Origin: JAAYXU01 sp050942555
Lineage (GTDB): Bacteria; Bacillota; Clostridia; Christensenellales; UMGS416
Direction: 5' to 3'
Assembly: GCA_050942555.1 (NCBI GenBank)
Contig: JBMNNN010000005.1
Location: 1 to 29,200 of the forward strand
DNA: 29,200 nucleotides
Below the pieces are notes generated by a model. It did not search any database and was not told where the DNA came from. It saw only the letters and a list, made by a program, of their open reading frames with translations. Shown one piece after another: positions 8,039 through 15,122 of this stretch. Within the stretch, counting starts at the first letter, position 1. Each line of letters begins with the position of its first letter. The position numbers and the translations under genes are program-made.

Positions 8039-9178
8039 CTACGGTTCCTTATTGGATTCCCGGATCTTGCGGACGGCCGCGTCGACCGCCTTTCTGCGGA
8101 TCAGATAGACGGCCGCGGTGACCCAGGGCACCAACAGCGTCGCGGGCAGCACGATGAACGGAAAGACCTTGTCCGACCGGAGCCACTCGATGAAGGGGGC
8201 GCTGTTGAAGGCGGGAATCATGCATACGACGACGCAGACAGGCGCCAGCAGGTAAATAAATATCCGGTGGGATCGGACTGCGAATATGCCCGAAAGCAAA
8301 TGGCCTGCCATATAGAGGTATATCGTTATCTTCAGCGCCGCCATCGGGAACCAGGTAAGCACGTTCAGCGACTGCAGGCGCCGCAGGAACCCCAGCGCCT
8401 CGACGTAGAGGGTATACATATAATACGGATTCGACAAGTGCTGGGCGAGCTCATAGCCGAACATCATCAGCACCGGAAGCAGCAGCAGCATATATGTCGC
8501 GCCGAATACGGCGATCGCAGCGACGTATGTTTTTGTGATGCTCGATTCCTCTACGAGGTAGTACGAGTATACCCAGAAGATCAGCATCTCCGAATAGCGC
8601 GCCGCGGTCAGGAAGGCGCCTGCGTTCAGTTGGAGAAACGTGGAGTCGGCGAGCATCGGCTGCAGCATCTTGGGCTCCATCAGATTCAGCCCCATGATGA
8701 AGAAGAACACGGAGCTTATCAGAATGACCGAGACCAGCGCGATCGAAAGCCCGCCGATCGTCTCGGGCCCCATCGCAGCGGCATAGATGGCGGGCAGCAC
8801 GACGAGAAGGACCAGCGCCAGCACCGGCGTTTCGGGAATGATGAACTGCCGCACAAAAAGCGCCGTGATCATCGTACACGCCGTAAAGCAGAATATGCAG
8901 AAAAGCGCGATCACCATACAGGCGGCTTTCCCGGCGGCCTTTCCCAGCACTGTTTCCGAGGCCTGGTTCACGGTAAGGCCCCGGAGCCTGTTCATGATAA
9001 AAAGCGTCGGAGCGTTGATGACCACGACATACACGAGGCTAAGAAGGAGCACGATCCAGGCGTCCTGGTTGGCGTTGGGCGTCTCCAGGATCGGCAAAAA
9101 CGTATACGGGAAGACGAGCGCGCTCCCCGCGGCCATCAGGGCGAGCTGCCTCGACGAGATCGGTTTGGCAGGCATCAT
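8039..9178 (-). CDS. gerAB: Spore germination receptor permease subunit (GerAB/GerKB family)
   Basis: The integral-membrane B subunit of a nutrient germinant receptor, in the amino acid/polyamine/organocation transporter superfamily. It has 379 residues, normal for the family, with about ten hydrophobic helices spread over its length. The N-terminus, KPISSRQLALMAAGSALVF, is the typical GerAB opening before helix 1. It is expected in the spore inner membrane, where it contributes to germinant binding. Its ATG overlaps the TGA of the C-subunit gene by four bases (ATGA), with GGGAGA just upstream, showing translational coupling. It is last in an A-C-B operon, whereas the common order is A-B-C. 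The symbol denotes family rather than which paralogue (GerA, GerB or GerK) it is. Confidence 0.9.
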   Translation of the reverse strand: MMPAKPISSRQLALMAAGSALVFPYTFLPILETPNANQDAWIVLLLSLVYVVVINAPTLFIMNRLRGLTVNQASETVLGKAAGKAACMVIALFCIFCFTACTMITALFVRQFIIPETPVLALVLLVVLPAIYAAAMGPETIGGLSIALVSVILISSVFFFIMGLNLMEPKMLQPMLADSTFLQLNAGAFLTAARYSEMLIFWVYSYYLVEESSITKTYVAAIAVFGATYMLLLLPVLMMFGYELAQHLSNPYYMYTLYVEALGFLRRLQSLNVLTWFPMAALKITIYLYMAGHLLSGIFAVRSHRIFIYLLAPVCVVVCMIPAFNSAPFIEWLRSDKVFPFIVLPATLLVPWVTAAVYLIRRKAVDAAVRKIRESNKEP

Positions 9179-10383
9179 GATCTCTCCCTGATAAAAGGAT
9201 CTTCCAGTTTGCCCAGCCGTTCTAGGCAGGACTCGACCCTCAGCCGTACGTCGGCCGTCGGAAACAGGTCAGCCCATCCGTCCTTCATCTGCCGCCACGC
9301 ATGGGGGTGCTGCCGGTGGATTTCGGCCCCGAATCCGAATATGTCGCTTCCGAATTCCTGCTGGGCTTTCTGCACGGCTCCATTGATTTCCAGGGTGAGC
9401 TGATCGCTGATGTTCTGCTCGATCGCTGTGATCATCGCAGGATCGTTGATGTCAATCCCGTGGCCTATCTGAGACAGAGACATCGTCACATCGACCGAGA
9501 CATCAATAACCGGTCGCTCGCCGCTCACATCGGTTTTGATTTTTGATTTGGCGCCCGTGATGTCGACGACGGTTCCATGGCGATCCGCAGCGCTCGAGAG
9601 ATAGGAGCCGCTGAACTGATTGGTCAGTATATTGTAGGCTCTGGCTTCGTTCCCGTTCATGAAGCCCGCCAGCACGCCCTGCTTGAAAGCGGCCAGTCCC
9701 TCGAGTATAATTTTCATCTTTTTTTGTTCGTTTTCCCCTCCCCCTGACTTTGAAGCCGACAGCATCGATGACGGCGCCGGATCTTCCACGATCTCGATAC
9801 ATCCGAGGACCGGCTCCTTGCCTTCGGTGTAGAAGTCCCGTGTGAAATTAAGATGCGTGACAAACACGCTCTTGGATGTGGCGAGCGGCTGGGTCTTTAC
9901 CATATCCTGTAAATAAGAGCCCAGATTGTCGGAGTATTCCGTTACGCACTCATAGATTTTTTCGGGCTCGTCACCGCGGACGACCACCATGGTCGGCCGC
10001 ATCGAGGCAATATGGTCGCGCGAGATAACGTCGCTCAGGCAGCTCATCGCCTGACCTGAGCTTGCAAACTTCTCCGACAGGAAACGGACCTCGATATGGG
10101 CGGTGTACAGATGTCTTTCGACTGTTTGCTCGGCGTTGCGCAGCGCTTCCGGAATTGTGTTTCCGTTGCTCATCACGATGATATCGACTGACTCGCTGGT
10201 CTCCTTTCCGCCCGTCGGCGGGACTGGGTCCATGAACTCGATCGTCAGCGTAAATGTTTCGTCGTCATTCACGTCGAACAGGAGGCTGGGGATGATTGCC
10301 AGGTTCTTAGGCTCTCTCCGGCTCCAGCAGCCCGGCAGTATGATGAGCGCCGCCGCGCATAGAAGCGCCATGCCCCTTTTCAT
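9175..10383 (-). CDS. gerAC: Spore germination receptor lipoprotein subunit (Ger(x)C family)
   Basis: The lipid-anchored C subunit of the germinant receptor. A signal peptide ends in the lipobox LPGC (Cys19), followed by WSRREPKNLAIIPSLLFD, the conserved GCWDxxE/L-like start of Ger(x)C proteins, slightly diverged. An N-terminal domain with FDVNDD and ETSESVDIIVMSNGNTIPEALRN and a C-terminal domain with INGAVQKAQQEFGSDIFGFG match the three-domain GerBC/GerKC fold; the last motif is highly typical. It has 402 residues, normal for the family. The ATG has AGGAGG 8 bases upstream and overlaps the last base of the A-subunit stop, and its own stop overlaps the B-subunit start. Confidence 0.9.
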   Translation of the reverse strand: MKRGMALLCAAALIILPGCWSRREPKNLAIIPSLLFDVNDDETFTLTIEFMDPVPPTGGKETSESVDIIVMSNGNTIPEALRNAEQTVERHLYTAHIEVRFLSEKFASSGQAMSCLSDVISRDHIASMRPTMVVVRGDEPEKIYECVTEYSDNLGSYLQDMVKTQPLATSKSVFVTHLNFTRDFYTEGKEPVLGCIEIVEDPAPSSMLSASKSGGGENEQKKMKIILEGLAAFKQGVLAGFMNGNEARAYNILTNQFSGSYLSSAADRHGTVVDITGAKSKIKTDVSGERPVIDVSVDVTMSLSQIGHGIDINDPAMITAIEQNISDQLTLEINGAVQKAQQEFGSDIFGFGAEIHRQHPHAWRQMKDGWADLFPTADVRLRVESCLERLGKLEDPFIRERS

Positions 10384-11891
10384 CAGCGCTGCCTCCTGAC
10401 ATTGTCCTTCGCGATGGCTGTCGGGCGGAAATAAATATATTTGAACGGAGCCCTGAAAAAGCTGTTTTTGATATCCTGCGCCGAGAACGAGGCCAGTATG
10501 GGTATCCCAAATGATTTCGACGATACGAGGTAACTAATGATAAACGTGATGCCGGCGCTGATGCCGACAAGGCCCAGCGTGCTTCCAAGAAGCAGAAAGA
10601 AAAGCCTGCTGATGATGATGAATTCGTTGATATTTGGGATGATGAAGCTGCACACGGCGGTCAGTGCGATGATGATGACCATCGGCGCGCTGACGATGCC
10701 GGCCCCTACCGCTGCCTCGCCGATGATGAGCGAACCGACGATCGTAATAGCCGAGCCCACCGCTATGGGCAGCCGTGTCCCGGCCTCCTTTAAAAGCTCG
10801 AACATCAGTATCAGAAGAAACGCTTCGGCCGCTGCCGAAAGCGGGGTGCCCTCGGTGGAGCTGACGAACTTGACCAGGAAGGTCGTCGGTATCATCTCCT
10901 GGTTGAACGTGATGAACGCGACCGAGAGGCCCGGAAGCAGGACTGCGATGAAAATACCGAGTATCCGTAAAAGACGGTTGAAGTTCGCAAAGACCAGGCG
11001 GGTATATAGGTCTTCGCTGGTCTGCAGGTTCTCGACGAACAGCTCGGGGATCGTCAGCGCGTGCGGCGTGCCGTCGCACAGCACCGCGACGCGGCCCTCC
11101 AGAATACGGGCGGCTGCGATATCGGGCTTCTGGGTCATGCCTATGCTGGGGAGCGGAGAGTAAATATTATCCTCGATAAAGTGCTCGATAAAGCCCAACT
11201 CGAGGACGGAGTCGACATCGATGGCCGAAAGCCTGCGCCGGAGCTCGGCCAGCACGTCCTGGTTGACGATTCCCTCGATGTATACGATTTCCAGGCGCGT
11301 CTGGGTCTGGCGGCCCAGCGTCATGCTCTCGAAAATGAGCTTCGGATTGCGTATCTTCCTGCGGAGGAGCGCGCAGTTGGTGCGCAGATCCTCTGTGAAG
11401 CCTTCCTTGGGGCCGCGGATGACCGACTCGGCCAAAGGGGTCTCCACACCCCGCTTTTCCCATCCCTTGAGATCCGATACGAACGCTTTGCGGCTGCTCT
11501 CATAAAAGAGGGCGGCATTTCCGTTGACGATCTCGGACACGACGGCGCTTAGATCCTGAACCTCCTTGAACTGCGTTTTGAGCGCCATCGCCACATTGCC
11601 GTCGAACGAACGCTCCTTAAGCGGCATGATGATGTCGCGCTGTACGAGGTCTTTGTTGACGAGGCCGTCGATGAAGACCAGCAGCGCCTTTTCCCGGACG
11701 GTTTCGATTTGCAGCAGGACTATATCGGTGCTAGCGCCGAATGTTTCCTTTAGGGCCTTTTCGCACTCGGCGACACGCGAGGGTATATCGCGGGGCGGCG
11801 CTTCACCCGTTTCGCTGCCCGATTCCGGGCGGTTTTTTTTGAACATCTTCTTAAGCAGTCTAAAGATAGCAATCACCTCGGATACGATCAT
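10383..11891 (-). CDS. gerAA: Spore germination receptor A subunit (GerAA/GerKA/SpoVAF family)
   Basis: The A subunit of the germinant receptor: a soluble N-terminal domain (to about 300) and a membrane C-terminal domain with several helices (about 310-480). Family signatures include GLVNKDLVQRDIIMPL, YIEGIVNQDVL, EGRVAVLCDGTPHALTIP, FLVKFVSSTEGTPLSAA, and KEAGTRLPIAVGSAITIVGSLIIGEAA (quoted here as separate known blocks of the family). It has up to 502 residues, a normal length. First gene of the A-C-B operon. The start needs care: the ATG at 11891 directly abuts a sigma-G-like -10, so it may lie upstream of the transcript start. The first good ribosome site, GAGGTGAT, is followed at 8 bases by an in-frame ATC (11867), and the next ATG is at 11846. 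Confidence 0.92.
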   Translation of the reverse strand: MIVSEVIAIFRLLKKMFKKNRPESGSETGEAPPRDIPSRVAECEKALKETFGASTDIVLLQIETVREKALLVFIDGLVNKDLVQRDIIMPLKERSFDGNVAMALKTQFKEVQDLSAVVSEIVNGNAALFYESSRKAFVSDLKGWEKRGVETPLAESVIRGPKEGFTEDLRTNCALLRRKIRNPKLIFESMTLGRQTQTRLEIVYIEGIVNQDVLAELRRRLSAIDVDSVLELGFIEHFIEDNIYSPLPSIGMTQKPDIAAARILEGRVAVLCDGTPHALTIPELFVENLQTSEDLYTRLVFANFNRLLRILGIFIAVLLPGLSVAFITFNQEMIPTTFLVKFVSSTEGTPLSAAAEAFLLILMFELLKEAGTRLPIAVGSAITIVGSLIIGEAAVGAGIVSAPMVIIIALTAVCSFIIPNINEFIIISRLFFLLLGSTLGLVGISAGITFIISYLVSSKSFGIPILASFSAQDIKNSFFRAPFKYIYFRPTAIAKDNVRRQR

Positions 11892-11921
11892 TAGTATGAC
11901 CGCTTTGAAGAAATTTATCTC
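11892..11921 (-). promoter_or_regulatory. Sigma-G/sigma-F-like promoter of the germinant-receptor operon
   Basis: On the minus strand CATACTA (11892-11898) matches the forespore -10 consensus exactly, and GAGATA (11916-11921) is a fair -35 at 17 bases. Forespore control is what is known for gerA-type operons in Bacillus. Transcription would start near 11885. Confidence 0.6.
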
Positions 11922-12000
11922 TGCAATCGATCGGTGGGGCGGCAGGATTCAGCCCGCGGCTGCGGATGCTGCATACCGTTCGGTTATTCCGGTTCCTGCG

Positions 12001-12029
12001 TGGACAAACCGCGCCCGCCGCGTTACAAT
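12001..12029 (+). promoter_or_regulatory. Sigma-A promoter of the radical SAM gene
   Basis: TGGACA (12001-12006), 17-base spacer, TACAAT (12024-12029). Transcription from about 12036 gives a leader of about 25 bases containing GAGAGGAG. Confidence 0.65.
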
Positions 12030-12061
12030 ATATCAAACGTTCAACATGAGAGGAGCCGCGC

Positions 12062-13291
12062 ATGGCGCTAACCGTCAACGGCCTGCTTATAAAACCCGCC
12101 GGCCCGGACTGCAATCTCGCGTGCCGCTATTGCTTTTATACATGCAAAAAAGCGCTGTTTCCCGATGCTCCGGCGCACCGGATGACGATGGATACGATGT
12201 TGCGCGCTCTGTCGGAATACCTCGCGCTGGCCGGGCCCGCGGCCTCGATCGGCTTTCAGGGCGGGGAGCCCACGCTATGCGGCCCCGCGTTTTTCAGGGA
12301 GACGTTTGACGCCGTGGAGCGCTATCGCAAACCCGGCCAGCGGGTGACCCTGTCGCTGCAGACCAACGGCATGCTGCTTAATGAGGAATGGGCGCGGCTT
12401 CTTCGGGAAAGGGGCGTGCTGGTGGGCCTTTCGGTCGACGGGCCCGCGGATGCGCACGACGCATACCGCCGCGATCCCGACAGCCGTCCGACCCACGCGC
12501 GCGCCGAGGCGGCCATGGCGCTGCTGCGCGCGCACGGGGTCGCATTCAATACGCTGACCGTCGTCACGCGCGGCAATGTCGGCCGGGCTGGAGAGCTTTT
12601 TGATTATTTCTGCGAGCGGGGCAGCGGAGCCATGCAGTATATACCCTGCTTTGAGAGCGGGGAGGGCGTTGCGGGCTTTGTGCCCGCTCCCGACGCGTAC
12701 GCGGCGTTTCTCATCGAGATGTTTGACCGCTGGTATCATGACGGTGCGCCCGCGCGGTATGTCCGCATGTTCGACGAGCTGCTGATGGGCTTTATGGAGT
12801 ACCGCTCGCCCGCGTGCACCTTTTCCCCCGCGTGCGCGGCCAATCTGGTCATCGAGCACGACGGGAGCGTCTATCCCTGCGATTTCTTCGTGGAGCCCCG
12901 CTGGTACCTGGGGAACATCGACGAGCGGTCGCTTGCGGCCATCGCGGGCGATCCGCTGCTTTCGGCGTTCGTCGCCCGCAAGCGGGACGAAATGGACGAG
13001 CGGTGCGGCGCGTGTCGCTTCCTGCCGCTGTGCTGGGGAGACTGCCCCCGGTACCGCCTGTCGGCCGCGGGGGAGCCCGCGCGGCGCGGCTATGACTGCG
13101 GGGCGCTTCAGGAGTTCTTCACGCACGCGCTTCCGCGGCTCGCGTCCCTAAGGCGCTCGCTGCTGGCGGGCAACCATCCCCGCGCGCCGCTGTGGCGCGC
13201 GCGCGAGGCGGCTCTCTCCCGTAACGACCGATGCCCGTGCGGCAGCGGCCGGAAGTTCAAGAAATGCTGCGCTCCGCTGCAGGAGCTTTGA
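12062..13291 (+). CDS. Anaerobic sulfatase-maturase-like radical SAM/SPASM enzyme with C-terminal SEC-C motif
   Basis: This 409-residue protein matches the anSME family, which oxidises an active-site Cys or Ser of sulfatases to formylglycine. The radical SAM cluster motif is CNLACRYC (C17, C21, C24), followed by GFQGGEPTLCG (SAM binding), QTNGMLL and GLSVDGP. The SPASM domain supplies cysteines at about 252, 258, 273, 315, 318, 324, 328 and 346 for two auxiliary clusters. YPCDFF carries the aspartate proposed as base in anSMEs. The last 22 residues form a SEC-C zinc motif (RNDRCPCGSGRKFKKCC). The ATG follows GAGAGGAG. No sulfatase is in the window, so the partner is elsewhere or the enzyme modifies another protein or peptide. 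It converges with the methyltransferase gene, 20 bases away. Confidence 0.85.
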   Translation: MALTVNGLLIKPAGPDCNLACRYCFYTCKKALFPDAPAHRMTMDTMLRALSEYLALAGPAASIGFQGGEPTLCGPAFFRETFDAVERYRKPGQRVTLSLQTNGMLLNEEWARLLRERGVLVGLSVDGPADAHDAYRRDPDSRPTHARAEAAMALLRAHGVAFNTLTVVTRGNVGRAGELFDYFCERGSGAMQYIPCFESGEGVAGFVPAPDAYAAFLIEMFDRWYHDGAPARYVRMFDELLMGFMEYRSPACTFSPACAANLVIEHDGSVYPCDFFVEPRWYLGNIDERSLAAIAGDPLLSAFVARKRDEMDERCGACRFLPLCWGDCPRYRLSAAGEPARRGYDCGALQEFFTHALPRLASLRRSLLAGNHPRAPLWRAREAALSRNDRCPCGSGRKFKKCCAPLQEL

Positions 13292-13311
13292 TGCGCTGCC
13301 GATGCCGGGTC

Positions 13312-14583
13312 TTATTCGCCGGTTTCCCGCTCCGCTTCAAACCAGTATTCGCCGCCCAGCGCGCACACGATATGCACAGCGGGGACGCCGGGCCCCTGCG
13401 CGATGGTCAGCGAGCCGTCCAGCGCCGGATGGGAGACGCTGCGCATATCGAAGCTGTGAACCGTGTATTCTCCGTCCAGCAGCCGCCCGGCTGACCAGTA
13501 GTCGACGAGCGTATCCTCCCACGGCAGCAGCGACGGCGTGGCGTAGCGCTCTCCTCCCGGCACCCGGAACGAGTGGAGCATCACCCGCAGGCCCCCGTCG
13601 GTGGGGCTGCACTGGACGCTGAGCTCCGCGCCGGCATCCGGGGGCATACCGTCAAGCTCGACCGTAAAGCCGCTGCCCGTCGCGGCGAGCCGCCGCCGTG
13701 TCTGGTGAACCGACAGCGGCGACACGTCGCCGGTCAGCACGCGCCTGCCCAGCGAAGCCGCCGCCGCTGCGGTCGTGCCGCTTCCCGCGAACGGATCGCA
13801 CACCCAGTCGCCCTCCCGGGTCGTTGCGAGCAGCATGCGCCGGAGCAGCGCCTCGGGCTTCTGCGTCATAAAGCCTGTCCGCTCGGGATCCTTCTGCTGC
13901 AGGTGGCTGATGTCGGTCCATACGTCGCCGGGGTAGACCGGTTCGTCTTCATAGTAGCGGTACTCGCGGTCTGCGCTGTTTATCGCGTAGTAGACCCGCC
14001 CGTCGTCGTCCACGCCGCGGCGCATATGGTTGCGGCGCTGGGGCCCGCGGGCGGTTCCGATCGCGTCGGGATCGAAAAAGAAGGATTTGCCCTTGCGGTA
14101 TAGAAAAATCGTATCGTGCTTGCGGGAAAAGTGCGTGGTCGTCCGGCCGCCGCTCTCGTAGGCCCATATAATTTCGTTGACGAAGGCGCGCCGCCCGAAC
14201 ACGCGGTCCAGCATGACGCGCAGGTCGCCCGCCGCCCGCCAGTCCACATGCAGGAAAAGGCAGCCGTCTTCGCGGAGCAGTTCGCGGGTCAGTACCGCCG
14301 CCTGCTCCATCATCGAAAGGTACTGCTCGGGGCCGCCCGGCCACCGATCGATGTAGGCGATCCGGTTGCGCACGAACTCCCTGTGGTTCCGCCAGCCTTC
14401 CACGCCGATCCGCTGCCGGAACTGGTACGCGCCCCCGCTCATGAAGGGCGGATCCATGTACGCCATCTGGACGCCGTCATGCGCGCTGCGCCAGCGGGCC
14501 AGCGTGGCCGACGCGTCGCCGCAGCACAGTCGGCTCACGCCATCCCCGTGAATCTCGCGGTCGGGCCGCGCAATGGGCTTCAT
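13312..14583 (-). CDS. Orphan site-specific DNA methyltransferase, beta class (adenine N6 or cytosine N4)
   Basis: Motif IV DPPF (about residues 44-47) precedes motif I DPFAGSGTT (about 263-271), the order of beta-class amino-methyltransferases such as type III Mod and some type II enzymes. DPPF favours adenine N6 methylation. Between them MTQKPEALLRRML is the typical segment before motif I. A further 115 residues after about 310 are strand-rich and do not belong to the core; I do not recognise this domain. The ATG at 14583 has GGAGG 8 bases upstream; a TTG six bases earlier is too close to that site. No endonuclease or specificity gene adjoins it. A regulatory or protective solitary methyltransferase is inferred. 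It is divergent from a cysteine-cluster protein with 32 bases between the start codons. Confidence 0.85.
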   Translation of the reverse strand: MKPIARPDREIHGDGVSRLCCGDASATLARWRSAHDGVQMAYMDPPFMSGGAYQFRQRIGVEGWRNHREFVRNRIAYIDRWPGGPEQYLSMMEQAAVLTRELLREDGCLFLHVDWRAAGDLRVMLDRVFGRRAFVNEIIWAYESGGRTTTHFSRKHDTIFLYRKGKSFFFDPDAIGTARGPQRRNHMRRGVDDDGRVYYAINSADREYRYYEDEPVYPGDVWTDISHLQQKDPERTGFMTQKPEALLRRMLLATTREGDWVCDPFAGSGTTAAAAASLGRRVLTGDVSPLSVHQTRRRLAATGSGFTVELDGMPPDAGAELSVQCSPTDGGLRVMLHSFRVPGGERYATPSLLPWEDTLVDYWSAGRLLDGEYTVHSFDMRSVSHPALDGSLTIAQGPGVPAVHIVCALGGEYWFEAERETGE

Positions 14584-14615
14584 CGGCAATACCTCCAGAA
14601 AGGATTATTTTACGT

Positions 14616-15122
14616 ATGGACATTTTCGATTTGATCCGCCAGAGCATCGCGCGCATCGGCAGCCTCACGCCGCTTCGCTCCGACTGCGGCCGCCTGTGCG
14701 GCGCGGCATGCTGCCAGGGGAACGAGGCAGGGCAGGGAATGCTCGTCTATCCGGGAGAGCTCGGGGTGCAGTCGTTCCCGCAGTCCTGGCGGCGGGAGCG
14801 GGTATCGCTTCCCGGCTACGGCCCCGCGCTGCTCATTTGCTGCGACGGCCCCTGCGAGCGCGGACAGCGCCCGCTCGCCTGCCGGGTTTTCCCGCTCGCG
14901 CCCCGGCTGCGCCCCGACGGCTCGTTCGGCGTGCGCATGAATCCGCGCGGGCGGCCCGTATGCCCGCTGTGCCACAGGCCGGTCTCGTGCCTCGAACCCG
15001 CGTTTGCGCGGGCGGTGGAGGATGTGTTCGGCATTCTATCGGCCCATTCCGAGGGGAAGCGGTTCCTCACCGCGCTTTCCCGGATGTCGGATGTCTACGA
15101 CAACCCGTTCAGCCGGGACTGA
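14616..15122 (+). CDS. YkgJ-like cysteine-cluster protein
   Basis: A 168-residue soluble protein with eleven conserved-looking cysteines: SDCGRLCGAACC (24, 28, 32, 33), CCDGPCERGQRPLACRVFPL (75, 76, 80, 89) and CPLC (116, 119) plus C125. The spacing resembles the zinc or iron-sulfur binding CxxxCC...CRxFPL pattern of the YkgJ/UPF0153 family, whose function is poorly known. The ATG at 14616 is preceded by AAAGGA at 11 bases, a weak site. The gene starts 32 bases from the divergent methyltransferase, so its promoter must overlap that gene's control region or coding start. Its 3' end overlaps the 3' end of the converging ATPase gene by 14 bases. Confidence 0.65.
   Translation: MDIFDLIRQSIARIGSLTPLRSDCGRLCGAACCQGNEAGQGMLVYPGELGVQSFPQSWRRERVSLPGYGPALLICCDGPCERGQRPLACRVFPLAPRLRPDGSFGVRMNPRGRPVCPLCHRPVSCLEPAFARAVEDVFGILSAHSEGKRFLTALSRMSDVYDNPFSRD

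Noticed and set aside
8267..9403. Plus-strand frame opposite the GerAB gene
   Set aside because: Very rich in His, Arg and Gln with no hydrophobic core; it mirrors a membrane-protein gene on the other strand.
13573..14103. Plus-strand frames opposite the methyltransferase
   Set aside because: No ribosome site or recognisable domain; the minus strand has clear motifs IV and I.
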